DNA from: CAZAQK01 sp964535825
GTDB taxonomy: Bacteria > Pseudomonadota > Alphaproteobacteria > Rickettsiales > SXRF01
Length of the DNA: 64,000 nt
Direction of reading: 5' to 3'
Assembly: GCA_964535825.1 (NCBI GenBank)
Contig: CAZHUC010000003.1
Location: forward strand, 150,328-214,327
The translations under genes were made by a program, and so were the position numbers. Shown here in pieces: positions 6,790 to 15,701 of this stretch; position 1 is the first letter of the stretch; every line of letters begins with the position of its first letter. A model generated the notes under the pieces. The model was not told where the DNA came from, did not search any database, and saw only the letters and a program-made list of their open reading frames with translations.

Positions 6790-8562
6790 CTAGGACGCCT
6801 TGGCCGGTTGTTCCGGTGGCTTTTCCGCTTCTTTTTTCTTGCGCGGATCATATGGTTCTTGCTGAGGTATCGGCACACGTTTCAGCAGGCGGCGCATGAA
6901 GAACTTATCCTTGAAGTAGAAGATTTTCTTGGTGCGAATCGGTGGATGCGATTCGATCAGGATGATCTGTTCATCACGCGGCAGGGTGATAACCTCCTGC
7001 GGCAGGAGCAGGGCACGCTGCACTTCCGAGGTGTTGATGGTACGCGAGCCCGGGTTCACATCGAAGAATTTCGGCTTATTGTGCGAGTGTTGTTGTGCCG
7101 TTTTATTGCCGATGAGCTGCGAGATGAGGTTGGCGGTCTCCACGTTGTTGGCCGCGAAAGTGATGCGGTAATAGCTGTTGGAGAGGAAGCTGTTCATGCC
7201 GGCTTCCTCATAGATACCTTTTAGTTGTTGTGTGTCTTGTACGATGAGGAAGAGCTTCACGCGGTATCCGCGGAAATAGGCGATACCTACCTGGAATTGC
7301 GGCATCTCACCGAGTGACGGGAACTCGTCCATCATCAGCAGCACGCCGTGCGGCTCATCTTTGCGCGGCATGTTGCGGGTCAGGAAGTCAGTCGCCTGCT
7401 GGTAAAATACTTTAAGCAGCGGCTCCAAGCGTTTCAAGTTGTCTGGGGTTACGCCGCAGAACACACTCATTTTCTTTTTCTTGAGTTGCTGCAGGTCAAA
7501 GTCTGAACGCGCGGTGGTGGCGTCGATCAGCGGGTTGGCCCATAATTCAAGGCCGGAGTTGAGGGTAGAGATAACGCCCGAACGTTCCTTGTCGGCTTTT
7601 TGCAGGAAGGCCGCGATATTCATGTATGCCACCGGGTGGATGCGTTTACCGATAGTGTCGAGTACTACCGCGAGGTTATATACCACGTCATCCGAGCGCA
7701 TGGTGCGCACCACTTCGCCGAAGCTGCGCACTTTTTCCGGCACGGCGCATAAATATAATATTACACCCAGCATGAGCGAGCGTGCCTCATTCTGCCAGAA
7801 TTCCTGTTCAGGCAGGATGAGGTTACAGATCTTCTGCACGTCATCCACCATCTGGCCGGGCTTTGGCGAGATCCAGTCCAGCGGATTATAGCAGTGCGAG
7901 ATACCATCCGGGTCAGCGGGATTCCACAGATACACTTCATGGCCGATCTTTTTACGATAACCGCTGCAGAGCTCGTGGTTCTCCATTTTAATGTCATGAC
8001 ACACCACTGATTCCTGCCAGAAGAGCAGGTTGGGTATTACGAAGCCCACACCTTTACCAGAGCCGGTTGGTGCGAAGAGCAGCACATGCTGGAAATCATC
8101 AGCGATCAGGTAGTTGTTAGCGCCTGTGCGGCCGAGCAGAATACCTTTTCTGGCGCGCAATTTTGCTTTGCGGATCTCCGCTTCGGTTGCCCAGTGGGCG
8201 TCACCATGCACACTTTCCTTGTATTTGAGTGGACGGAAATCAGCCAGTGGCGCACGCAGCAGATAAAACAGAATAAGGCTGGTAAGCACACCTCCGGCCG
8301 GCGGGCCAACAAGTTTCAGGCTGAAATCCTGCGGCAGCTGCTGGTGGTATTGCATCCAGTATTCAAAGAGTGCAACGAACTGTGTAACCAGATAATGCGG
8401 GTTGAACAGTGCATTGATGTATTCTTCGCCATAATTCAAAATAAATGCCGCGCCAATGCCCAGATAGGTCGGGATGATCATGACCGCAAAGAAAATAGCG
8501 ATCAGGAAGATCTTATTGCCTAGCTGGCGGCGCAGGTTGGATTGTTTGAGGTTTTCAGCCAT
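6790..8562 (-). CDS. virD4: Type IV secretion coupling protein VirD4
   Basis: The inner-membrane ATPase that brings substrates to the T4SS channel (VirD4/TraG family, 590 aa). Two membrane segments lie at about residues 17-42 and 89-102. The Walker A motif APTGSGKG (164-171) and Walker B LLMMDEF (408-414) are intact. GDAHWAT before Walker A is typical of the family. It is the last gene of the minus-strand vir locus, 69 bases after the second pilin-like gene. The C-terminal tail is Lys/Pro/Glu-rich. An intact coupling protein implies a substrate-exporting system and not just a pilus. Confidence 0.95.
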   Translation of the reverse strand: MAENLKQSNLRRQLGNKIFLIAIFFAVMIIPTYLGIGAAFILNYGEEYINALFNPHYLVTQFVALFEYWMQYHQQLPQDFSLKLVGPPAGGVLTSLILFYLLRAPLADFRPLKYKESVHGDAHWATEAEIRKAKLRARKGILLGRTGANNYLIADDFQHVLLFAPTGSGKGVGFVIPNLLFWQESVVCHDIKMENHELCSGYRKKIGHEVYLWNPADPDGISHCYNPLDWISPKPGQMVDDVQKICNLILPEQEFWQNEARSLMLGVILYLCAVPEKVRSFGEVVRTMRSDDVVYNLAVVLDTIGKRIHPVAYMNIAAFLQKADKERSGVISTLNSGLELWANPLIDATTARSDFDLQQLKKKKMSVFCGVTPDNLKRLEPLLKVFYQQATDFLTRNMPRKDEPHGVLLMMDEFPSLGEMPQFQVGIAYFRGYRVKLFLIVQDTQQLKGIYEEAGMNSFLSNSYYRITFAANNVETANLISQLIGNKTAQQHSHNKPKFFDVNPGSRTINTSEVQRALLLPQEVITLPRDEQIILIESHPPIRTKKIFYFKDKFFMRRLLKRVPIPQQEPYDPRKKKEAEKPPEQPAKAS

Positions 8563-8631
8563 GACGATGAATTATATGGATAAACGAGGTGCACTATAAC
8601 ATCGCCCCGCACAATCGCCTAGTTTTTTGTG

Positions 8632-9390
8632 TCAGAGTTTTACTATCAGGCGGCAGGCAATGTTCGTGTTAGTGGTGTTATAAGCCAGTGACGTGGCATC
8701 CACCACGCAATCTGCGACATTGTTATCGATGGTGCCGTCAAGTGACCAAGGCCCCATAATGGTGGCGCGTATCACGCCGCTGGCAGGGATGCCATCATCG
8801 AGTTTCGTATCAATAGCGAAAGCCTGTGCGGGAGTCATTACACCTCCGGTGGAGATGCCGTTAATATTGAACATGTTACAGACGCCTCCCGTGGCAGCCT
8901 CATTGATGCCGAGGAACAGCCATGGCTGCGTACCCATTGAAAATACAACCATGCCAGCGGTTGGGTTGATGGCTGTGGCATGAAAACCATACGTTATGCC
9001 TTGCCCAAATTCCTCGCAGACCATGGATTTTTTGTATAGCCCGGCATCAACCAGGTGGCCAAAGAAATATACAGGTTCGTAAGTAGGAACCCAGGCAAAG
9101 TCCACGTTGCCAAGCATGTCATCAATGACGCTGTTATCGCGGTTGCCTGCGCCATTGCCGCCTTCCAGCCCGAAATCGCCTGTTTTGGCCCACATGTCTC
9201 CGGCCACTGCATTATATTTCAATGTGAAGGTGGTATGTGCGGCCTTGATCTCGTCGATCTGTGATATCTGTTCACGGATCGTGGCGGATTCGATCAAATC
9301 CTTGCCCACTAAGACACCTGCGATCAAAAGTCCAATGATAACAAGTACAATCGAAAGTTCAATGAGTGTAAAGCCAGCACGTATTTTCAA
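8632..9390 (-). CDS. Type IV prepilin-like protein B in the vir locus (TTG start)
   Basis: A 252-residue protein with a type IV prepilin N-terminus: a short basic leader (MKIRAG), then FTLIELSIVLVIIGLL with the conserved Glu at mature position 5. A PilD-type peptidase would cut after the Gly and methylate the Phe. The initiator is TTG; no ATG or GTG fits before the leader. The rest is a large Gly/Asp/Asn-rich globular domain. Near the C-terminus GVMTPAQAFAIDTKLDDG and a pair of cysteines (CVVDATS...ACRL) are shared with the upstream paralogue A. It sits between virB11 and virD4 with short gaps, so it is probably part of the T4SS operon. It may be a surface or minor pilin; a stand-alone pseudopilin is the alternative. 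Confidence 0.85.
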   Translation of the reverse strand: MKIRAGFTLIELSIVLVIIGLLIAGVLVGKDLIESATIREQISQIDEIKAAHTTFTLKYNAVAGDMWAKTGDFGLEGGNGAGNRDNSVIDDMLGNVDFAWVPTYEPVYFFGHLVDAGLYKKSMVCEEFGQGITYGFHATAINPTAGMVVFSMGTQPWLFLGINEAATGGVCNMFNINGISTGGVMTPAQAFAIDTKLDDGIPASGVIRATIMGPWSLDGTIDNNVADCVVDATSLAYNTTNTNIACRLIVKL

Positions 9391-9417
9391 GCAAATACCT
9401 AAACTAATAATGTTATT

Positions 9418-10215
9418 TTACAGTTTTATCATCAGGCGGCAATCTTTGCTACCGTTGGTAACATTATAAGCCAGTGATGTGGCATCTACTACGCATACTC
9501 CCACCAAATTATCAATAGTGCCATCTATGAAGTTATTGTTTGAATTGCTGCGTATTGTTGCGCGTATATTGCCGGTGGCAGGAATGCCATCATCCAGTTT
9601 CTTATCTATGGCAAAGGCTTGCTGTGGCGTCATGACACCGTTGGCCGAGTAAGGCAGTCCAGCCTGTATACCGAAATTACAAGGAGCAGTAGGGTATGTT
9701 GCCATTCCTACATATAACCAGGTGGTGCCAGTGTGGGTGAATGCCAGCATGCCACCGCTTGGATGCAGGTAAGGAGCGAACATGGTAAATGTGGGATCCC
9801 AGAATGTTGCAGTACTGCCGCATGTATAAGGGATAGGTGGTTTATCTATTAAACCAGCGTCTGCAAGATGCCCAAAAAAGTACATTGGCTCATAAGCAAC
9901 GCCAAAAATGTAAGTTGTATTACCCTGAAAATCTTCGATCGCACCATTGTCTCGTCGGCCAGAGGCATTCCCACATGCTAGCCCAACAGCCTGTGCATTA
10001 GCACACAGATCGCCCGCGAGGGCGTTATACTTTATTTTAAATGTCTGATGCGCAAGTTTTATTTCATCGATCTGTGAAATTTGTTTTTGTATATGCGCGG
10101 CGTCTATCATGTCTTTGCCCAGTAAAACACCGCCTACGAGCAAGCCGATAATGACCATGACTATGGCGAGCTCAATGATGGTAAAACCCGCGACTCTATT
10201 AACTGGGGTACGCAA
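9418..10215 (-). CDS. Type IV prepilin-like protein A in the vir locus (TTG start)
   Basis: A 265-residue paralogue of the downstream gene. The leader MRTPVNRVAG is followed by FTIIELAIVMVIIGLL with Glu5 of the mature pilin. DEIKLAHQTFKIKYNALAGD, the YEPMYFFGHLADAGL block and the C-terminal GVMTPQQAFAIDKKLDDGIPATG are shared with paralogue B, including the C-terminal cysteine pair. It begins with TTG two bases after the virB11 stop, and AAGG within the end of virB11 serves as ribosome-binding site. The close coupling to virB11 argues it is a genuine T4SS operon member. Central cysteines (LCANAQAVGLACGN) differ from paralogue B and suggest extra disulphides. Confidence 0.85.
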   Translation of the reverse strand: MRTPVNRVAGFTIIELAIVMVIIGLLVGGVLLGKDMIDAAHIQKQISQIDEIKLAHQTFKIKYNALAGDLCANAQAVGLACGNASGRRDNGAIEDFQGNTTYIFGVAYEPMYFFGHLADAGLIDKPPIPYTCGSTATFWDPTFTMFAPYLHPSGGMLAFTHTGTTWLYVGMATYPTAPCNFGIQAGLPYSANGVMTPQQAFAIDKKLDDGIPATGNIRATIRSNSNNNFIDGTIDNLVGVCVVDATSLAYNVTNGSKDCRLMIKL

Positions 10216-10217
10216 AA

Positions 10218-11207
10218 TTAATTGCCTTCTTTGAAATAGACCTCGGATACGTAGCGCATGCCACGTGCGCCGCGTTTTAGCTGGATGATGACGTTGATAA
10301 CATTTTCCACATAACTTTTGATCTGGTCACGCGTGATGCCAAGACCCGCCTGCATGATCATGAGGATGAGCTGTTCCAGTGCCAGTTCCGGCGTATCAGC
10401 GTGCAGCGTCGAGATAGAGCCGGGGTGACCGGTATTGACCGCGCGCATGAAAGAGAAGGCTTCCTTGCCGCGTAACTCACCAAGCATCAGCCTGTCCGGG
10501 CGCAGGCGCAGGCAGGCTTCGATCAGATCCTGCATGGTAACCTGCGCGCGGCCTTGGCTACCTTTGGATGCAATAAGATGTACACGGTTAGGGATATGCG
10601 GGATCATGATCTCGCGCGCGTCTTCGCAGGTGATGATGCGTTCTGTGGGAGGCACAACTTTAAGGGCTGCATTGAAGAAGGTGGTTTTACCGGTGGATGT
10701 ACCACCCGAGATGATGATGTTCTTTTTGGCCAGAATGGCTTCCTTGATAAAATCTTTCACTGCACCGGCATTCAGAAGGTCACGCAGGTGTTTATCGATA
10801 GGGTTTGCTTCCTTGCGTACCACCGTGTTCTGGAATGCGCCGATCGCCTCATATTGGTCGAGGTCGAGATTCATGATGGTCTGTTTGCGAATGGAAATAG
10901 CCACCGTAGATGCCTCGCAGGCCGGCGGGAATACCACCTGAATACGATAGCCATCCGGCAATGTGGCAGATAGCAGGGGCATTTCCTCACTGATCTTCTG
11001 CTCGGTGGATTGTGCCACCAGTTTGCCGAGTGCTTTCAAGTGCGCCAGATCGAATTCGGGGATCTCGTGGCGCGTCATATCGCCGGCAATTTCCACCCAG
11101 ATCTCTCCGGGTTGGTTGATGGAGATTTCGCTTACCGTCGGCTGATCGAAGAAGCGCTTGAGCGGATCAAGATATGTATCCAGTGCTGTAAATGTCGGGC
11201 GGCTCAT
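10218..11207 (-). CDS. virB11: Type IV secretion ATPase VirB11
   Basis: A 329-residue hexameric traffic ATPase at the cytoplasmic base of the T4SS. The Walker A GGTSTGKTT (168-176), Asp box, Walker B DRLMLGEL (238-245) and His box GHPGSISTLHAD (260-271) are all intact. The length and the N-terminal domain without extra extension fit VirB11 and not PilT or TadA. The start at ATG 11207 follows virB10 by 28 bases. With VirB4 apparently inactive (see below), VirB11 and VirD4 are the only visibly competent ATPases of this locus. Confidence 0.96.
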   Translation of the reverse strand: MSRPTFTALDTYLDPLKRFFDQPTVSEISINQPGEIWVEIAGDMTRHEIPEFDLAHLKALGKLVAQSTEQKISEEMPLLSATLPDGYRIQVVFPPACEASTVAISIRKQTIMNLDLDQYEAIGAFQNTVVRKEANPIDKHLRDLLNAGAVKDFIKEAILAKKNIIISGGTSTGKTTFFNAALKVVPPTERIITCEDAREIMIPHIPNRVHLIASKGSQGRAQVTMQDLIEACLRLRPDRLMLGELRGKEAFSFMRAVNTGHPGSISTLHADTPELALEQLILMIMQAGLGITRDQIKSYVENVINVIIQLKRGARGMRYVSEVYFKEGN

Positions 11208-11235
11208 ACCTGTTCCGTGAAGCGAGGGTTACCTG

Positions 11236-12615
11236 TTATTGTATGTGCATCGTATCGGTGGCAATGTTAGGGAACGAAAGATCCCTGTTCACAAATACAT
11301 TGACCCTTGTACCCTGATCAAGTGTCAGCGTAGGACGCTGGTCAAGAGCAGAACCGATTACCTGTTTGGAAATATCGCCGATATTGTTCACAGCTTCCGC
11401 ACCTGCAGCAAGTCCTGCGCCACCGGAACGGGTCGTGCTACCATCGGTATTGCTTGTGGTAGAGCCAGTATCGGTAACAGCTTCTGCACCGGCAGCGACA
11501 CCGATGGTGATCAGACTGGTGAGGATCGCGGCACTGAATATCTCGGCATATTTATTGTCGACATTCCCGCGTACACCGGCACGTCCCAGCGCATCAATGG
11601 CTGGTGAACCTATGGCAACATCAAGACCGTCTGGCCTGATGAGGCGTGTCCAGATGATAAGTATACGTTTCTGGCCACGCGCAACAGCGGTGTTGTAAGT
11701 GCCGATCAGACGTGACCCTTTCGGGATCATGACCGTACGGCCTGCTTCTGCATATACGTCGCGGCTGACAATGGCGCGCAATGTACCAGGCAGATCGGTG
11801 TTTACTGCTGTTTCAAGAATGGCATTCACGATCTTACCCTGAGCGATCGTCATGGAAAGGTTGCTCAGTCGTGTAGCGGAAGCCTTCTCGGCCTGCGTTG
11901 CCCTGAGTACGTTGTTCGTAAATGCCTGGTTAGGGTCATTCAGATCAAGGGCGTTGTTCGCACCGGCCTGCTCAGCGCTAGCGTCAGCAACTCCGGTACT
12001 ATTCATAACCAGCATGTTCGACCGCAGGCGGCGTTGGGCATCTTTGTCGCCCCCGCCACTGGCAATCGGCGCGATGTTCTGAACATCAGGCGGCGGCGGA
12101 GGCGGTGCTGATGGGCGAGGCGGAGGTGGTGGCGGAACGCCTGGAGGTGGCGGCAGTTCTGCAGTTGTTTTTGGTGCTCTCGTCGCAACCGGCGGCGGCG
12201 GAGGTGGCGGCGGCGGAGGCGGTGGTGGCGGAGGAGGCGGTGGTGGTGGTGGAGGTAACACCGAGTTACTTACCGCTGCAACAGGTTGTGGCGGCGGTGC
12301 TGCCACAGGGCTTTCCACCATATCGCCTGAAATGGAGGCGGTCAGGATCTCATTGGGATTGACCGGCTGCGGCTTTTCAGAGAATAGGTTGTAGAGGAAA
12401 ATGGTCGCGGCGGTCAGCAAAATGAATCCCAGTACGATCACTTTTCCAGGACCAGAACCTACCGATGAACCACCGCGGCTCATCGAGAGCTCCTGTTCGA
12501 TCTCCTGTTCCTGCGAGGCATAATCCGACGGATTGATGCCAAGAATATCCTGCTCTACGTTTGGCTCTGTATTCTGTGGCTGCTGAGGAGGTTGGGTGTC
12601 GTCCTGTTTATCCAT
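11236..12615 (-). CDS. virB10: Type IV secretion protein VirB10
   Basis: A 459-residue inner-to-outer membrane scaffold protein (TrbI/VirB10 family). A cytoplasmic tail of about 57 residues is followed by one membrane segment (VIVLGFILLTAATIFLY, about 59-75). A periplasmic proline-rich arm contains 22 consecutive prolines at 121-142 plus further Pro runs. The C-terminal beta-barrel domain has the typical ILETAVNTDLPG, IPKGSRLIGTYN and GRAGVRGNVDNKY blocks. The poly-proline run is longer than I would expect for the family and would need EF-P to be translated efficiently. It lies between virB9 (6-base gap) and virB11. Confidence 0.95.
   Translation of the reverse strand: MDKQDDTQPPQQPQNTEPNVEQDILGINPSDYASQEQEIEQELSMSRGGSSVGSGPGKVIVLGFILLTAATIFLYNLFSEKPQPVNPNEILTASISGDMVESPVAAPPPQPVAAVSNSVLPPPPPPPPPPPPPPPPPPPPPPVATRAPKTTAELPPPPGVPPPPPPRPSAPPPPPPDVQNIAPIASGGGDKDAQRRLRSNMLVMNSTGVADASAEQAGANNALDLNDPNQAFTNNVLRATQAEKASATRLSNLSMTIAQGKIVNAILETAVNTDLPGTLRAIVSRDVYAEAGRTVMIPKGSRLIGTYNTAVARGQKRILIIWTRLIRPDGLDVAIGSPAIDALGRAGVRGNVDNKYAEIFSAAILTSLITIGVAAGAEAVTDTGSTTSNTDGSTTRSGGAGLAAGAEAVNNIGDISKQVIGSALDQRPTLTLDQGTRVNVFVNRDLSFPNIATDTMHIQ
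12190..12255 (-). repeat. Poly-proline codon tract in virB10
   Basis: Twenty-two CCN codons in a row, mixing CCG, CCA and CCT. The varied third bases mean it is not a simple trinucleotide expansion and suggest selection for proline. Two shorter Pro runs follow within 35 codons. It forms the flexible periplasm-spanning arm of VirB10. Confidence 0.9.
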
Positions 12616-12621
12616 AATACA

Positions 12622-13497
12622 TCATTCTTTTACAGGGTTTAGTATCTCGTTATACACCATCACAGTGCCGGCACTGCTTTTTAATACCCATTCACCGGCA
12701 ACTTCATCGATGACCATAAAGCCATCTTTTACATAGTAGCCGGCTGGTTTTTCGCGGCCATCCGATGCCACAACGTAAGCGTTCGGCAAAGGCTGGTTCA
12801 TATCGCGGTATTTGAAATAGGTGGATCTGCCATCATCATGCACTTGTGTCGGGGCAAGTTCATCCGGGCCGGCGAACGTATAGGATTTGTTCATCTGCAT
12901 CGGCTGGGTGGTGGCCGGAAGTTGTGCCACAGTAGGTGCAACCACTGGTGCTGACATTGTTTCAGAAGCTTGGCGTTCTGGCACAGATGGCACATAAGGC
13001 ATATGCTCAGGGGCATTGCTTACGGCATCCGGGAATACATTATCGACCGATTCGATCTGTTCATCATACGGCGATGCAGCGGCTTCCTGCATCTGGTCAG
13101 GATAAACGAACTTCGCAACATAAATGATGCTCGTATTCTTGCTGTCTTCACCTACCGATTTCACATCAAAATTATAGGAACGCTTATTGGTAATGACGGT
13201 CATGTTGGTTGTCACATCATCGACCATGGGCCTGATGAACAAGCGGTTCGAGGAAGGGATGATCTGCCAGAGGCTGCGGTCGCCCATGGAGATGGTCTCT
13301 ATCTGCTCATCGGATGCGAACACAATATGCGTCTGGAAACCGTATTTGGTCGTGATGGTGTAAATATCAGACTCGTCATATGGCAGGATGCGTATACGGC
13401 TATCCGCGGGGAACATGTCGCTGTAGTCAGCTGCCAAAACAGTTGTACTTGTCAGCGTGCTCAAACACAGAATGAATGCAGAGGTGATATTTTTCAT
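12622..13497 (-). CDS. virB9: Type IV secretion protein VirB9
   Basis: A 291-residue outer-membrane-complex component (VirB9/CagX/TrbG family). A signal peptide ends near TTVLAAD (about residue 23). The N-terminal domain (RIRILPYDESDIYTITTKYGFQTHIVF) and the C-terminal domain (NKSYTFAGPDELAPTQVHDDGRSTYFKY, about 203-230) match the family's N- and C-lobes. The middle linker is Pro/Ala/Gln-rich. The start overlaps the virB8 stop by four bases (ATGA), so the two are translationally coupled. In known systems VirB9 forms the outer ring with VirB7 and VirB10; no VirB7 lipoprotein gene is recognisable here. Confidence 0.94.
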   Translation of the reverse strand: MKNITSAFILCLSTLTSTTVLAADYSDMFPADSRIRILPYDESDIYTITTKYGFQTHIVFASDEQIETISMGDRSLWQIIPSSNRLFIRPMVDDVTTNMTVITNKRSYNFDVKSVGEDSKNTSIIYVAKFVYPDQMQEAAASPYDEQIESVDNVFPDAVSNAPEHMPYVPSVPERQASETMSAPVVAPTVAQLPATTQPMQMNKSYTFAGPDELAPTQVHDDGRSTYFKYRDMNQPLPNAYVVASDGREKPAGYYVKDGFMVIDEVAGEWVLKSSAGTVMVYNEILNPVKE

Positions 13498-14168
13498 CGT
13501 GACCCAATCTCTTCATCTACACGGTAATCAGTGACCCTGAAGCCCAGAGGATTGATATACCGCTCTTCATTAGTAAGATTTAATTTAACATACTCGAAAG
13601 CGACCAGAATAATTTTGTGGTATTGGCGGAAGGGAGCGCCTTCTGCTTTTTCTTCGATCATTGCACGGACCTGAACAAGGTTAGGGCTCAGGTAGGTGAA
13701 TGATTTGAATTTCACAGTACGCAGACCAGATGTACCAAGACGTGCTGCATTACTGTTCGGGTTATTTGGATCTGCCTGCGTGATGAAAGCGGGATATACT
13801 TTGTTACGCTCGGACATCACGCGTACGGTGTTATAATTACGCGCCAAATCCGTCATGCTGTAGGTCTCGCGTGAACGGATATATTGCACGATGAAGAAAT
13901 TATTCACGGCCTCATTGCCGGTCAGCTCACTCACAGTAAGAGGGTCTACGGTCTGTGTGATACCGCTGCGCTGGTCAACCTGGATCACGAACGGTTCAAC
14001 CGTTTTGAGCGGCGTGAGGTAAGCGATGGTGATAACGGTCGCAAGCGTTGCGAACAGCGCAGCAATGGTCACTGCCGCAAGTAATTTGCGTTGTACGAGT
14101 ACATACTGATACCGGTCACGATACCAATTTGGGGTTTCCACGGTGTTGGCTTGTTTCTTTAGCATCAT
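13494..14168 (-). CDS. virB8: Type IV secretion protein VirB8
   Basis: A 224-residue bitopic inner-membrane assembly factor. One membrane segment lies near the N-terminus (AAVTIAALFATLATVITIAYL, about residues 31-51) and a periplasmic VirB8/TrbF domain follows. The NWYRDRYQYV opening, TVEPFVIQVDQRSG strand and C-terminal INPLGFRVTDYRVDEE are family hallmarks. Two adjacent ATG codons could start it. It is separated from virB6 by 89 bases that contain no convincing gene, only a possible 10-codon peptide. Confidence 0.94.
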   Translation of the reverse strand: MMLKKQANTVETPNWYRDRYQYVLVQRKLLAAVTIAALFATLATVITIAYLTPLKTVEPFVIQVDQRSGITQTVDPLTVSELTGNEAVNNFFIVQYIRSRETYSMTDLARNYNTVRVMSERNKVYPAFITQADPNNPNSNAARLGTSGLRTVKFKSFTYLSPNLVQVRAMIEEKAEGAPFRQYHKIILVAFEYVKLNLTNEERYINPLGFRVTDYRVDEEIGSR

Positions 14169-14257
14169 TTACCGTGTTAAGTTGTTGATAATAATATTCA
14201 TAGCTGCACAGTCTAGAACCTATTACTAAATAAAGGGTTAAAAAATTACTACTGCAT

Positions 14258-15700
14258 TCATCGCCTGCTTAACATGCTGCCCATGGATTCCGTATATTTT
14301 GAGGACAGATTCTTTACGGTATCGCGGGCGGTTCGGCTCAGGCCGATCCGGTTATCAAGATCCTTGAAGAGCGAGTTTCCAGAACCCAGCCCTTTCTTCG
14401 CCCAGCCCGGTGTTTTCTCAATAATGCCGTATTTTGAGAAGGTATAGCCCTGCCCAAGAATAGGTACATATTCCGGTCCGGCAAGGCTTTTTGCCATGTA
14501 TGGCGCTTGTCGCATAAGCGTATCGAATGCGTAGCACACAATAATAAGTACCAGCAGGCGATATACCACATAGAACACGAATTCCCCTTCCATGGCGATA
14601 CTGGCAGCCGGGATCATCTTCTCGGCGTCATCGGGGTCTGATGGGTCAAATCCCGGATCTTCACAAGAGGCCGTTTTGCCTAGTACGGGGTCATCACCAT
14701 AATCGATCGGGCATATGCCCCATGTGTTCACTGGGTCGCTTTCAGGGGCACTCTTAACCCAGAACGAATCATACGGGAATATCACTTCAGCCAACTCGTT
14801 GAAGAAGCCGATGAACAGGTTGAGTGCAGCAAGCCAAAGCGCGATGACAGAGAAAACAACGATCACCTGTATGGCATAGGACATCATGTATTTCAGCCAG
14901 TTCTCAAAGAACTGGTAGGTTGAGGCGAACAGCATGAAGCTCAGGAATATCGGGCTTAAGGCAAGGAGGAACGCCAGAGAAGCAACGGCGATAAGGAAGG
15001 TGAGGAGGGCGCGTATCAGGATGGTGAAATTGATCCACAACCAATAAGATGCCAGCATGAATACAGTGGGAATAAGATACCACATCACGAAGAAGAACCC
15101 GATAACCTCAGAATGTGCCATGGTGAATGGTCCGGTTACCGCGTCATAAACGACCTTGTCAAAGAATTCGAATACAGGCATCAGGCTGCCATCTGCGCCG
15201 ACCCCGATGCCAAATGCATCCTGTCCGTCTGCCTCTACGCCTTTCCAGAACCACACAGCGCCGAAGATACCCGCCTGTACGAAGAATACGAATGCCCACT
15301 GAATAGCCCAATATGTTTGGGTCGCGAATGTCCAGACACCGGCGATCTTGAGCAGTCGCACCATGATCTCCTTCACACTCATCTGTATGGATCCCATGAG
15401 TATCTGAGCGCCAAATACAGCAACATATAGGGTGAGCAGCGCACGGAGGATCACATTCATTTCATCCTGGATGGAGCAGAAGACCTTGCCTAACACATCG
15501 TTTACGATCCTGACGAAATCACAAAAGATACGGCTGAAGATATGATCAAGGCCACCACCATTGCTACATGGTGCATCTTCATCAAAGATGTTGCCGCTGG
15601 CGCTACCACCTGAACATGTAAGCGCCCATGCCGTTTCCGGTAATGCGCTCATGGCCAGAAATGCTAGGAGGGCAATGATAAATATCTTATTACGCCGCAT
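14258..15700 (-). CDS. virB6: Type IV secretion channel protein VirB6
   Basis: A 480-residue polytopic inner-membrane protein (TrbL/VirB6 family). A signal-like N-terminus (IFIIALLAFLAMSALPETAWA) precedes a Cys-rich periplasmic segment. Five or more membrane helices follow, including the diagnostic TFLIAVASLAFLLALSPIFL. The N-terminal CDFVRIVNDVLGKVF block resembles the rickettsial VirB6 group. I start at 15700 because the ATG follows the virB4 stop after one base; a longer frame inside virB4 is unlikely. Only one VirB6 is encoded here, whereas Rickettsiales usually carry several. Confidence 0.9.
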   Translation of the reverse strand: MRRNKIFIIALLAFLAMSALPETAWALTCSGGSASGNIFDEDAPCSNGGGLDHIFSRIFCDFVRIVNDVLGKVFCSIQDEMNVILRALLTLYVAVFGAQILMGSIQMSVKEIMVRLLKIAGVWTFATQTYWAIQWAFVFFVQAGIFGAVWFWKGVEADGQDAFGIGVGADGSLMPVFEFFDKVVYDAVTGPFTMAHSEVIGFFFVMWYLIPTVFMLASYWLWINFTILIRALLTFLIAVASLAFLLALSPIFLSFMLFASTYQFFENWLKYMMSYAIQVIVVFSVIALWLAALNLFIGFFNELAEVIFPYDSFWVKSAPESDPVNTWGICPIDYGDDPVLGKTASCEDPGFDPSDPDDAEKMIPAASIAMEGEFVFYVVYRLLVLIIVCYAFDTLMRQAPYMAKSLAGPEYVPILGQGYTFSKYGIIEKTPGWAKKGLGSGNSLFKDLDNRIGLSRTARDTVKNLSSKYTESMGSMLSRR

Positions 15701-15701
15701 A

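Noticed and set aside
12181..12260. GGN repeat block considered as a possible CRISPR or minisatellite
   Set aside because: It is the antisense of proline codons inside virB10; no spacer/repeat pattern. No CRISPR array seen anywhere in the window.
12105..12362. Plus-strand frame rich in Val/Ala/Glu opposite the VirB10 proline tract
   Set aside because: Its composition is simply the complement of the poly-proline codons; no independent coding evidence.
14169..14257. Possible tiny virB7-like lipoprotein between virB6 and virB8
   Set aside because: The only frame is about 10 codons with no lipobox; not a credible VirB7.
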